Positions 13,173 through 20,116 of a stretch of 22,172 nt of DNA are shown here, piece by piece. This stretch comes from a virus. Position numbers and translations under genes: made by a program. Location of the stretch: positions 1 to 22,172 of the IMG/VR virus record IMGVR_UViG_3300050133_000044; one strand, given 5' to 3'. Numbering within the stretch: position 1 is the stretch's first letter; the number at the start of each line of letters is the position of its first letter. The notes under the pieces were generated by a model, which worked only from the letters and a program-made list of their open reading frames with translations, did no database searches and had not been told where the DNA came from.

Positions 13173-13649
13173 ATGACCAAGCAAGCACAGCAAACAGTAC
13201 TCGCCGCCGAACTCCCTGAGCGCGGCCAACCTCTGGCCGGTGGTGTGTTCATCACTCGCTACTGGCTCAACGGCGTTGAACGCGCCCTGATCCTTCTGCC
13301 TGACGAGCTCAGCGGCCCGTGGGGCGAATACGGCTTCGAGATCAAAGGCGCGGGCAGCTACAGCGACGGCGAGGCGAATACCTGCGCCATGGCCGAGGCA
13401 GGCAGTGTGATCGCCATCAAGGCACTGGAGCTGGATGGCTTCATCCCGTCTTGCCTGGAAGGCCAGCTTCTGATGGCGGCCAAGGCTGATGGGCTGGTGG
13501 AGCTCCGCGAGGACCGCTGGCACTGGCTGAGTTCGCAGCGCTCCGCCTACGACGCCTACCTCATGGTCTTTGGAGATGGCTGGCTCGGCTACGACGACAA
13601 GGGCTACGAGCGGCTCGCGCGCCCTGTCCGCAGCCTTCCTATTCAGTAA
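13173..13649 (+). CDS. Retroelement target protein 1 (DUF1566 / C-type-lectin-like)
   Basis: The protein has 158 residues. The N-terminal part (GGVFITRYWLNGVERALILLPDE) and a central GEANTCAMAE segment follow the DUF1566 pattern. The C-terminal third (RWHWLSSQRSAYDAYLMVF, then GYERLARPVR) is the ligand-binding end of the C-type-lectin-like fold. Residues 121-154 are encoded by variable repeat 1. At the template's eight AAC codons it has Y, D, L, G, Y, D, G and Y. CCCGGAG precedes ATG 13173. There is no signal peptide. By analogy with other such systems it is a diversified binding protein; its ligand is unknown. Confidence 0.9.
   Translation: MTKQAQQTVLAAELPERGQPLAGGVFITRYWLNGVERALILLPDELSGPWGEYGFEIKGAGSYSDGEANTCAMAEAGSVIAIKALELDGFIPSCLEGQLLMAAKADGLVELREDRWHWLSSQRSAYDAYLMVFGDGWLGYDDKGYERLARPVRSLPIQ
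13533..13633 (+). repeat. Variable repeat 1 (VR1) of the diversity-generating retroelement
   Basis: This 101-bp segment aligns without gaps to the template at 14944-15044. There are 13 mismatches, all at template adenines (to T, G or C). Its first 15 bp and last 26 bp match the template. It ends six codons before the stop of target gene 1. Confidence 0.95.
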
Positions 13650-13686
13650 TTCATTCCTTCAATCGTTTTTCGCAGGTGATTCCCGG

Positions 13687-13705
13687 GAGCGCCAGGACGG
13701 CGCTC
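13687..13705 (+). other. Hairpin downstream of VR1
   Basis: GAGCGCC (13687-13693) and GGCGCTC (13699-13705) are exact complements around a 5-nt loop, starting 53 bp past VR1 and before the next gene. No T-run follows, so it is not an obvious terminator. Hairpins just past the variable repeat assist target recognition in phage BPP-1; this one is further away. Confidence 0.45.
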
Positions 13706-13768
13706 AGACCAGAAGCTCGTCGGGAAGCGCCGGCTACCTGCAACTTATCTCGCTCACAGGAGCATCTC

Positions 13769-14362
13769 ATGCGCGCAAATGAACTGACCACGTACACCCG
13801 TGGCGATCTCACTATCAGCAGCCCAGACGAAGGGGTGGTGTTGAAGCTGGCAACCCTGGCCATCGCAGCGGCACCGGTTATTGCGGCAAGCGGCATCCCC
13901 GCCATCGGCGAATACTGGCCGGGTGAAGGCGGCGTGAACGGCGGCCTGTTCCCGGGCGGCGACAAGCCCTACTACCTGATCGTGCCGACCGGCGCAGATG
14001 CCGAGTCCAAACTTGAGTGGGGCGGCTACGGCCAGGAGCTCGAGGGCGCCAAATCCCCATGGGATGGCCAGGCCAACACTGCTCACCTGACAAACAGTAA
14101 CCGAGAGCATGACCACCCGGCCGCAAAGTTCTGCGCAGCCTTCGAGCGAGACGGTCACAAGGATTTCTACTTGATGGCGCGCCGCGAGGCGTCCTTCCTT
14201 GAAATCACCGTGCCGAAGGCATTCACCCAGGCTTACCACTGGACGAGCTCGCAGCGCTCCGCCGACTACGCCTACAGCATGGACTTTGAAGTTGGCTGGC
14301 TCTACTTCAGCGGCAAGTACTACGAGCGGCTCGCGCGCCCTGTCCGCAGAAAGTTTATTTGA
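13769..14362 (+). CDS. Retroelement target protein 2 (DUF1566 / C-type-lectin-like)
   Basis: The protein has 197 residues. The N-terminal helical part contains a hydrophobic Ala-rich stretch (KLATLAIAAAPVIAASGIPA, about 27-46). The DUF1566 domain follows: GEYWPGEGGVNGG, YYLIVP, WDGQANTAHL, then HWTSSQRSADYAYSM and YYERLARPVR. VR2 encodes about residues 161-194. At the eight AAC codons it has D, Y, S, Y, F, S, Y and Y. ATG 13769 with AGGAG upstream is preferred to 13676, which would run through the post-VR1 hairpin. It shares the fold but not the N-terminus of target protein 1. Confidence 0.9.
   Translation: MRANELTTYTRGDLTISSPDEGVVLKLATLAIAAAPVIAASGIPAIGEYWPGEGGVNGGLFPGGDKPYYLIVPTGADAESKLEWGGYGQELEGAKSPWDGQANTAHLTNSNREHDHPAAKFCAAFERDGHKDFYLMARREASFLEITVPKAFTQAYHWTSSQRSADYAYSMDFEVGWLYFSGKYYERLARPVRRKFI
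14249..14349 (+). repeat. Variable repeat 2 (VR2) of the diversity-generating retroelement
   Basis: This 101-bp segment aligns without gaps to the template with 11 mismatches, all at template adenines. The last 26 bp are identical in VR1, VR2 and the template. It ends four codons before the stop of target gene 2. Confidence 0.95.
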
Positions 14363-14382
14363 CCATTCAATTCTTCATTCAT

Positions 14383-14398
14383 GGGTGCGGTAGCACCC
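14383..14398 (+). other. Hairpin downstream of VR2
   Basis: GGGTGC and GCACCC pair around a 4-nt loop GGTA, 33 bp past VR2 and between target gene 2 and avd. Its compact stem with tetraloop is like the hairpin after the variable repeat in Bordetella phage BPP-1. A weak terminator is the alternative. Confidence 0.6.
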
Positions 14399-14420
14399 TC
14401 GCTTTTCAGGGAGGCCAGGG

Positions 14421-14774
14421 ATGGCGCTGCACACGGATTTGGAAATCCACAAAGTCGCCGAGGAGTTGCTCGGCCTTTCGCTCGACCTGGTGCGTAATAT
14501 CCCGCGCGACCTGAAGCAGGTCGTCGGGGCAAAGATCCGGGACGAGTGCTTGCAGGTCCTGGTGTTGATCGGCCGGGCCAACATGACCCGGGACAAACTA
14601 CCCCAGATCAACTTGCTGCTGGAAAGCATCTGGATGCTCAACTACTTGATGCGGGCCCTCACCAACAAAGGGCTGATCAGCAAAGGGCAGCACGCCAAAG
14701 CAATGAAGATGACGGCCTCTGTAGGCCGACAGGCAAATGCCTGGAAGAAGTCAGCAACCGCGCCCGCTGCTTGA
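14421..14774 (+). CDS. avd: Avd, accessory variability determinant of the retroelement
   Basis: The product is 117 residues and all-helical, fitting the four-helix-bundle Avd family: HTDLEIHKVAEELLGLSLDLV, then NIPRDLKQVVGAKIRDECLQVLVLIGRAN, a helix with LLLESIWMLNYLMRAL, and KGQHAKAMKMTASVGRQANAWKKS. Avd forms a basic pentamer that binds the reverse transcriptase and the template RNA in BPP-1. AGGGAGGCCAGGG precedes ATG 14421. It lies between the second target gene and the template, the usual order. Confidence 0.93.
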   Translation: MALHTDLEIHKVAEELLGLSLDLVRNIPRDLKQVVGAKIRDECLQVLVLIGRANMTRDKLPQINLLLESIWMLNYLMRALTNKGLISKGQHAKAMKMTASVGRQANAWKKSATAPAA

Positions 14775-14943
14775 GGGTCAAGGCCCTCTTGCCTGTGCGC
14801 CAAATCTGGTCGAGCCGCTGACCTCTGGGTCACCGCCATGCGCACAACAGAAACCGCCGGTCTAAAGCGTCCGCGTAGGTCTCGCGCAGTTTCCAAGCTG
14901 ATCGGCACTGCCTTCGGTTTGGCGATGTAGATAGCTCGACAGG
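14775..14943 (+). other. avd-template spacer, likely part of the template RNA
   Basis: These 169 bp have no supported gene; a 30-codon frame at 14838-14930 lacks a ribosome site. In BPP-1 the corresponding spacer is transcribed with the template repeat and folds into the RNA used by the Avd-RT complex. The same role here is inferred from position. Confidence 0.5.
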
Positions 14944-15044
14944 TCGCAGCGCTCCGCCAACAACGCCTACAACATGGACTTTGAAGATGGCTGGCTCAAC
15001 AACAACGACAAGAACAACGAGCGGCTCGCGCGCCCTGTCCGCAG
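14944..15044 (+). repeat. Template repeat (TR) of the diversity-generating retroelement
   Basis: This 101-bp repeat contains 28 adenines, including eight AAC codons in the frame of the target genes. Randomising the A residues of AAC can give many residues and no stop codon. It is identical to VR1 and VR2 except at adenines. It sits between avd and the reverse transcriptase and overlaps the 5' end of the open RT frame. Confidence 0.95.
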
Positions 15045-16144
15045 ATTTAAGTGTTGCTCCCTTCCAGTTCGAGGATCTCGTCCAGGCTTACTACGACTGT
15101 CGACGCAACAAGCGGAACTCCGCAAGTGCCCGGCTGTTCGAGAAGGACATGGAGATCAACTTGCTGGAGCTGCACGACGACCTGATTGCCGGCACTTACC
15201 GGCCAGGCCGCTCTATTTGTTTCGTGGTCACCCGACCGAAAGCCCGCGAAGTTTGGGCCGCAGCCTTTCGGGATCGCGTCGTCCACCACCTCATGTACAA
15301 CCATGTGGCACCGCGCTTCTACGCCAGCTTCATAGCGGACAGTTGCGCATGCATTCCTGGGCGCGGCACGCTGTACGCCGCTACCCGCCTCGAGTCGAAG
15401 ATCCGCAGCGCCAGCGAGAACTGGTCGAAGCCAGTCTTCTACCTCAAGTGCGACCTCGCCAACTTCTTCGTCGCCATCGATAAGGCTGTGTTGCGCAAGC
15501 AACTGGAGGCCAGGATCACCGAACCCTGGTGGTTGGCCCTGGCTACGCAGATCCTCATGCACGACCCGCGCGAGGATTACGAGACCCGCAGCCCGGCGCA
15601 CTTGTTCAACCGGGTACCGCAGCACAAGCGTCTGGTAGCGCAGCCTGCCCGCCTCGGCCTGCCGATCGGCAACCTGTCGTCGCAGTTCTTCGCTAACGTC
15701 TACCTCGATGCCCTGGATCAGTTTGCCAAGCACCAGCTACACGCCAAGTACTATATCCGGTACGTCGATGATTTTGTGTTCCTGCATGAGTCGCCGCAGC
15801 AGCTAAACCGGTGGCTGGCAGAAGTCGAAGCGTTCCTGCCCAGGCTGGGCGCCAAGCTGAACCCCACGAAGACGATCCTGCAGCCTGTGGATCGCGGCGT
15901 CGATTTCGTCGGCCACGTCATCAAGCCCTGGCGGCGAACCACCCGCAAGCGGGCACTGGCCCAGGCATTGAAGCGCACCGCTGCGGCGCCCGCCGAGGAT
16001 CTGCGCGAGACAGCCAATAGCTACTTCGGCCTACTCAGCCAGGCCAGCCACAGCGAGAAACACCGGGCAGCACTCGCCCGCGTCGTGCTGAAGCGCGGCA
16101 ATAGCGTCAACGCCGAGCTCACCAAGACCTTTCAGAAGAAGTAA
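14987..16144 (+). CDS. Diversity-generating retroelement reverse transcriptase
   Basis: About 385 residues from ATG 14987 (TTG 14981 also open). Counting from 14981, the RT domain starts near residue 28 (FQFEDLVQAYYDCRR). It has Asp158 in KCDLANFF, GLPIGNLSSQ at 226-235, which is the retroelement-type variant of the QGxxxSP motif of other RTs, and the catalytic YVDD at 261-264. VGHVIKPWRR starts the thumb region. The enzyme copies template RNA with errors at adenines. Every ATG, GTG or TTG in frame ahead of the domain lies inside the template repeat, so the true start is unresolved. Confidence 0.94.
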   Translation: MAGSTTTTRTTSGSRALSADLSVAPFQFEDLVQAYYDCRRNKRNSASARLFEKDMEINLLELHDDLIAGTYRPGRSICFVVTRPKAREVWAAAFRDRVVHHLMYNHVAPRFYASFIADSCACIPGRGTLYAATRLESKIRSASENWSKPVFYLKCDLANFFVAIDKAVLRKQLEARITEPWWLALATQILMHDPREDYETRSPAHLFNRVPQHKRLVAQPARLGLPIGNLSSQFFANVYLDALDQFAKHQLHAKYYIRYVDDFVFLHESPQQLNRWLAEVEAFLPRLGAKLNPTKTILQPVDRGVDFVGHVIKPWRRTTRKRALAQALKRTAAAPAEDLRETANSYFGLLSQASHSEKHRAALARVVLKRGNSVNAELTKTFQKK

Positions 16145-16159
16145 CTCCCCCACTCCACC

Positions 16160-16176
16160 GCCAGGCCTAGCCCGGC
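16160..16176 (+). other. Leader hairpin, family B copy 1
   Basis: GCCAGG and CCCGGC pair with one A-C mismatch around CCTAG, directly followed by AAGGA and GTG 16188. Confidence 0.35.
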
Positions 16177-16187
16177 AAGGACTCCCC

Positions 16188-16499
16188 GTGAAACGAATTT
16201 ACCTCAGCGGGCCCATGAGCGGCTTGCCAGGGCTGAACCTCCCAACCTTCCACAGCATGACCGCCAGCCTGCGCGCCGGCGGCCACACCGTCACCAACCC
16301 CGCCGAGATAAACCCGGAAGGCGGAACGTGGACCGACTGCATGCGCCGCGACATTGCCGCCCTGATGGACTGCGACACCGTGGCCACCCTGCCCGGCTGG
16401 GAGCATTCAAAGGGCGCCCGCCTGGAAGTCCTGATCGCCGAACGCCTCGGCATGACGGTTGTGAATGCCCATGATCTGGTGACGAGGGAGGCTGTATGA
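16188..16499 (+). CDS. DUF4406 protein (nucleoside deoxyribosyltransferase-like)
   Basis: The product has 103 residues. KRIYLSGPMSGLPGLNLPTF opens the domain. AEIN, then DCMRRDIAALMDCDTVATLPGWEHSKGARLEVLIAERLGM follows the nucleoside 2-deoxyribosyltransferase-like fold, with the RRD and GWE-SKGA-E motifs. The family is common in phages and probably acts on nucleotides; the substrate is unknown. It starts with GTG after AAGGA and a family B hairpin, and overlaps the next gene by ATGA. Confidence 0.88.
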   Translation: MKRIYLSGPMSGLPGLNLPTFHSMTASLRAGGHTVTNPAEINPEGGTWTDCMRRDIAALMDCDTVATLPGWEHSKGARLEVLIAERLGMTVVNAHDLVTREAV

Positions 16500-17089
16500 G
16501 CCGATTCTGTTTTTGTAACTGCCCCGCCGGCTTCTCCGCTGAGCCTGAGCGCCACGCACCTGATTGTCCTGGGCGATCCGGCGCGGGCAGGGCGCGGACT
16601 CCAGCGCCCGCCACACTTACCGCTTCCCAGGCGGTGGAAAGTGGCGTGGACTTCGGATTCGAAGGGCGATCGGTGCGCGTATCGCAGGAGGCTTACTCGA
16701 TCTTCCTGGCGCGCGAAGCGGCCGGACGAAAAAAGATCGCGGCCCTGCAACAGCGACTGACCGCAGCGGATGAGCGGGCGGATGTGCAGGAGGGGTTGTT
16801 GCGGGAGGCGCGGCACAATCACGGCTTGATTCTGATGAGCGACCCGCCGCGGGATGCCTGGAAGCACCATCGTATGAATGAGCGTATCGACGCTGCACTC
16901 AAGCCAGCAGAGGGCCGCAAGCCTTCCACCTGCACCTGGTCCGAAGGCGGGTTCTCCTGGCACACCGGCTGCGGCAAGGAATGGCAGTTCACTGATGGCG
17001 GGTTGCCGGCTGAGAACGGCATGAACTTTTGCCATTCCTGCGGGAAGACGCTGGTTGTTGAGCCAGCAGAGGGTGGTGGCGATGAGTAG
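16496..17089 (+). CDS. Phage protein with C-terminal zinc ribbon
   Basis: The product has 197 residues: an N-terminal Cys cluster (CFCNCPAGF...HAPDC), a helical middle (about 65-115, IAALQQRLTAADERADVQEGLLREA), and a C-terminal zinc ribbon (CTWSEGG...HTGCGKEW...NFCHSCGKTL). The C-terminal ribbon is a frequent module of small phage proteins. Starts and stops overlap both neighbours, so it is translationally coupled. Function unknown. Confidence 0.75.
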   Translation: MSRFCFCNCPAGFSAEPERHAPDCPGRSGAGRARTPAPATLTASQAVESGVDFGFEGRSVRVSQEAYSIFLAREAAGRKKIAALQQRLTAADERADVQEGLLREARHNHGLILMSDPPRDAWKHHRMNERIDAALKPAEGRKPSTCTWSEGGFSWHTGCGKEWQFTDGGLPAENGMNFCHSCGKTLVVEPAEGGGDE

Positions 17090-17306
17090 CCAGATTGTGC
17101 CGGACGCGGGCGACGGTATGGCTCCATCTTTCCTGGTGGAGCAAGGCGCACCGGGCGATGTTTACCGATGCCCGCAGCACACGGGTGCTGATTGCGCGAT
17201 GTGCGGTGGCGGCGGCTTCAGGGCCATCTGCGACCTGACTGAATGTCATGAGTATGGATGTCAGGGCGCCGGCTGCTCCCGAACGTCTGACGATATGCAG
17301 CCCTAA
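17082..17306 (+). CDS. Small cysteine-rich phage protein
   Basis: It encodes 74 residues with eight cysteines (YRCPQH, DCAMCGGGG, ICDLTECHEYGCQGAGC). It overlaps the end of the preceding zinc-ribbon gene by 8 bp. An in-frame start at 17055 would lengthen the overlap without a better ribosome site. Probable metal binding; function unknown. Confidence 0.68.
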   Translation: MSSQIVPDAGDGMAPSFLVEQGAPGDVYRCPQHTGADCAMCGGGGFRAICDLTECHEYGCQGAGCSRTSDDMQP

Positions 17307-17328
17307 CCCAACTCCCCGCCTACTGCTG

Positions 17329-17342
17329 GTGCCTGCTGGCAC
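17329..17342 (+). other. Leader hairpin, family B copy 2
   Basis: GTGCC and GGCAC pair around TGCT in the gap before ATG 17370, followed by GAGG. Confidence 0.4.
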
Positions 17343-17369
17343 TGGCACAACTGATTTGCTGAGGTATTT

Positions 17370-18038
17370 ATGAGCGAGGTTCATCGCTACCGGGCCGTGA
17401 AAATGCTTTCCGAAGACGGAAACTGCATAAATTACAACCTGAGAGGGCCTGAAGTTGTTCTAGCTACCAGCTTTGATCGGGTAAACGCAGAACTGCACAC
17501 CCTTATGGGTGCAGGTCAGTCCGCGCCGTTCCAGTCACGCGTCAAACCGTGGATGCTGGAGTGCTTTGGCGAAGTGATTGCCGCAGATCGACAGGAGCGC
17601 AATCACCGATTCCTAGAAGAAGCGCTCGAGCTGGTGCAGGCGTGCGGCTGTAAAGCGACCGAGGCGCACCAGTTGGTTGAGTACGTCTACGGCCGACCTG
17701 CCGGTGAGCAATCTCAGGAAGTCGGCGGCGTGATGGTTACGCTCGCCGCACTGTGCCTCGCCGGCGACCTGGACATGCATGCCGCCGGCGAGGACGAGCT
17801 GGCCCGCATCTGGACCAAGGTCGAGCAGATCCGCGCCAAGCAGGCCGCCAAGCCAGCGATGTCTCCGCTGCCCGGCGCGTATCCAGATCGCGAGCGGCCC
17901 GCGCCGGTAGCGGTGGTGCTGCCGGAGCGTCGAAAACCGATGTGCACTGGTGCAATCAGCGACTTCACAACTTTTGAAGAGGCTCGCGGCTGGAACGCCT
18001 GCCTCGACGAGCTAAAACGCCTCAACCCCTCTCTGTAA
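17370..18038 (+). CDS. MazG-like protein
   Basis: The product has 222 residues. The core (about 75-130) has ADRQERNHRFLEEALELVQACG and EVGGVMVTLAALC, which fit phage MazG-like proteins; classical MazG has EVGDV where this has EVGGV, so one acidic metal ligand is replaced. MazG enzymes hydrolyse nucleoside triphosphates to monophosphates. The N-terminal 70 residues are unassigned, and the C-terminus (FTTFEEARGWNACLDELKRL) is a short helical unit often seen alone in phage genes. GAGG precedes ATG 17370. Confidence 0.78.
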   Translation: MSEVHRYRAVKMLSEDGNCINYNLRGPEVVLATSFDRVNAELHTLMGAGQSAPFQSRVKPWMLECFGEVIAADRQERNHRFLEEALELVQACGCKATEAHQLVEYVYGRPAGEQSQEVGGVMVTLAALCLAGDLDMHAAGEDELARIWTKVEQIRAKQAAKPAMSPLPGAYPDRERPAPVAVVLPERRKPMCTGAISDFTTFEEARGWNACLDELKRLNPSL

Positions 18039-18058
18039 CCCCTCCCCCTTCAAAGTCA

Positions 18059-18072
18059 GCCGCTATAGCGGC
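18059..18072 (+). other. Leader hairpin, family B copy 3
   Basis: GCCGC-TATA-GCGGC is a perfect 5-bp stem directly followed by AAGGA and ATG 18084. Confidence 0.5.
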
Positions 18073-18083
18073 AAGGACGACAC

Positions 18084-18863
18084 ATGCCTATCGAAAAAAT
18101 CGAAAAGGAGGCCGACCTCTGCGCGCTGTTCATTCAAGAGTTCAACGCGCTCCAGGATTGGACCTGCTATCCAGAGGCTGGTGGCTTCGACGTCCTGGTG
18201 GTGAACACTGATGGCCGCCAGATCGGCGTCGAAGCAAAAATGACCCTCAACTCGAAGGTCGCTGACCAGATCCTGCCGAACGCCTATGAAGACCTGAACG
18301 AAAGGCCCGGACCTGACTATCGCATTGTGATCGTGAGCAAGATCACCGACGCGAGCGCGGGCATCGTGAAGATGCTCGACCGGCTCGGGGTAACCGTGAT
18401 GCAGCCACGATCAAGCTGGACGCGGGATGGTGAGAAGTACACGTTCGACCTCGACGGAAAGCTTCTCGAGGTAAGCGGGCGCAAGCCGTTCTATGACCGT
18501 TACTTGTTCGACTGGAACCCAACTGAACGGTGCCAGGTCCCGATCATGGTCACCAACCTACCAGCAGGCGTGCCTGCCCCGGTCAGGCTAACGCCCTGGA
18601 AAGAGTCGGCTCTCAAGGTGGTAGCCCAGCTTCGCTGCCAGGGCTTCATCACCTCGAAGCAGATAGCAGCGCATGGGATCGGGGTTTCAGCCTGGACGCA
18701 GGCGCCCGGCACCAAACCGGCCTGGCTCGCCAAGGGTGCGGTTCGTGGCACCTGGATTGAAACAGAGCACCTTCCAGCCTTCGACAAGCAGCATCCAGAA
18801 GTTTATGCCCTCGCCGTCGATACGCTCAAAGCCACCCTTCCTCAGCTGGAGTTGACGCCATGA
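18084..18863 (+). CDS. Phage protein with PD-(D/E)XK-nuclease-like N-terminus
   Basis: The product has 259 residues. GGFDVLVVNTDGRQIGVEAKM (about 33-53) has the D...ExK spacing of a PD-(D/E)XK nuclease core, and RIVIVSKITDASAGIVKMLDRLGV continues an alpha/beta fold. The C-terminal half (ALKVVAQLRCQGFITSKQIAAHGI) looks like a winged helix. A role in DNA cleavage or recognition of methylated DNA beside the methyltransferase is possible but unproven. AAGGA and a family B hairpin precede ATG 18084. Confidence 0.7.
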   Translation: MPIEKIEKEADLCALFIQEFNALQDWTCYPEAGGFDVLVVNTDGRQIGVEAKMTLNSKVADQILPNAYEDLNERPGPDYRIVIVSKITDASAGIVKMLDRLGVTVMQPRSSWTRDGEKYTFDLDGKLLEVSGRKPFYDRYLFDWNPTERCQVPIMVTNLPAGVPAPVRLTPWKESALKVVAQLRCQGFITSKQIAAHGIGVSAWTQAPGTKPAWLAKGAVRGTWIETEHLPAFDKQHPEVYALAVDTLKATLPQLELTP

Positions 18864-18916
18864 TCGCCCCCCTCTGGTTTGCCTACGTCTTCATCTACAA
18901 GGGGCCGAGGCCATGA
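18860..18916 (+). CDS. 18-codon hydrophobic mini-ORF bridging two genes
   Basis: The frame MIAPLWFAYVFIYKGPRP starts in the stop of the previous gene (ATGA) and ends in the start of the methyltransferase (ATGA). It could be a translational-coupling link or a small membrane peptide. No independent ribosome site is visible, so its reality is uncertain. Confidence 0.35.
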   Translation: MIAPLWFAYVFIYKGPRP

Positions 18917-19707
18917 GCGAATACCAGCTCTATCTCGGCGACTGCCTGGAGGTAATGAGACATTTGCCAGACGCTAGCGTCGACATGGTTCTTTGCGATC
19001 TCCCATACGGGACAACACAGAATGCATGGGACTCTCCTATTGATTTGCCGATGCTATGGGATGAGTACTGGCGCGTCGCAAAGCCGTCGGCACCTGTTGT
19101 GCTTACTGCTCAATCGCCTTTCGATAAAGTCCAAGGAGTTTCCCAGATCCAGTATTTGAAATACGAATGGATCTGGGAGAAGACTGCGGCGACAGGCTTT
19201 CTCAACTCTAAAAAGTCACCGCTCAAGGCGCATGAAAATGTTCTTGTGTTCTGCCGCCACCAGCCTTTGTACCAGCCGCAGATGACTGCGGGTCATGTGA
19301 TAAAGCGTGTGAAGACCACACACACAAACCACTCTGCAAATTAAGGCAAGCAGATGACTCGAGCCCCATACGAATCAACTGAGCGCTACCCACGCAGTGT
19401 TCAGGTTTTCGCAAAAGATAATCGCTTGTTGAATCAACATCCGACCCAAAAGCCCGTAGCGCTGATGGAATACCTGATCCGCACGTATACAAACGCTGGC
19501 GACACGGTACTGGACAACACTATGGGTAGCGGGACAACGGGCGTGGCCTGTATCCGGTCTGGGCGGAAGTTCATCGGCATTGAGCGTGATCTCGACGAGG
19601 ACGGCAACCGCCTCGGTTACTTCGATATCGCCCATCAACGAATCGCCGACGCAATTACCGAGCGCGACGCGCCGGTACCGCAAATCGATCTGTTCGCAAC
19701 AGCCTAA
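18913..19707 (+). pseudogene. DNA adenine/cytosine-N4 methyltransferase interrupted by an in-frame stop
   Basis: One reading frame encodes a beta-class N6/N4 methyltransferase, broken by TAA at 19342-19344. The first part (18913-19344, 143 residues) has motif IV DLPYGTTQ at 29-36. The second part (from about 19354, 117 residues to 19707) has HPTQKPVALMEYLIRTY and motif I DNTMGSGTTGVA. No frameshift is needed: both parts are in phase, and a tyrosine codon (NYGKQ) in place of TAA would restore a typical family sequence. Either the gene is inactive or the enzyme works as two fragments or by read-through. Intact, it would methylate phage or host DNA, perhaps against restriction. Confidence 0.82.
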
Positions 19708-19724
19708 CCCCAATCCCCCTACAT

Positions 19725-19745
19725 GCCTGCCGGTGAGCGGCGGGC
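19725..19745 (+). other. Leader hairpin, family B copy 4
   Basis: GCCTGCCG and CGGCGGGC pair with one T-G wobble around GTGAG, followed at once by GAGG and ATG 19757. Confidence 0.45.
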
Positions 19746-19756
19746 GAGGTATTCCT

Positions 19757-20107
19757 ATGGGTCACGCACTCGATGGGCGGCCGCTGGCCGTCCTACTGCA
19801 AAAACGAATTCAGAAGTTCCAGGGCTGCACTGCGCAGTCCTTGATTACAGACATGACCCTGCACCAGCAGGCGCTCGATGAAATAGAAAGGCTGGCACAG
19901 GAGGGCGAGCGCCTACTCAAAGCACTTTCTGCGCTGACCCAGATTGCTGGTGAGTGCGAACAGATCGCCAGCAAATATAGCGGCACCATCGACGGAATCT
20001 TTGAGCACGGCGGCGACGATCACGAAGACCCGAGTTGCGCGATATTCCATCGCCTGTACTACGCCATGTTCGACGCTCGAGCCGCAATCAAGAACGCCAC
20101 GACCTAA
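19757..20107 (+). CDS. Phage protein of unknown function
   Basis: It encodes 116 residues, largely helical (TLHQQALDEIERLAQEGERLLKALSALTQIAGECEQIASKY and a C-terminal YYAMFDARAAIKNA helix), with one acidic HGGDDHEDPSC loop. ATG 19757 follows GCGAGG. The frame is open upstream into the methyltransferase, but that stretch has no ribosome site. Not recognised. Confidence 0.68.
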   Translation: MGHALDGRPLAVLLQKRIQKFQGCTAQSLITDMTLHQQALDEIERLAQEGERLLKALSALTQIAGECEQIASKYSGTIDGIFEHGGDDHEDPSCAIFHRLYYAMFDARAAIKNATT

Positions 20108-20116
20108 CCCACCTTC

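Noticed and set aside
14838-14930. 30-codon frame in the avd-TR spacer
   Set aside because: It has no ribosome site and lies where template RNA structure is expected.
14974-15483. Open frame reading the template repeat in the target-gene frame and continuing into the RT region
   Set aside because: The TR is a template and this frame has no ribosome site. Beyond TR its translation is a shifted reading of the RT.
15047-15733. 228-codon minus-strand open frame opposite the reverse transcriptase
   Set aside because: The plus strand has conserved RT motifs over the same bases; high GC creates long antisense frames.
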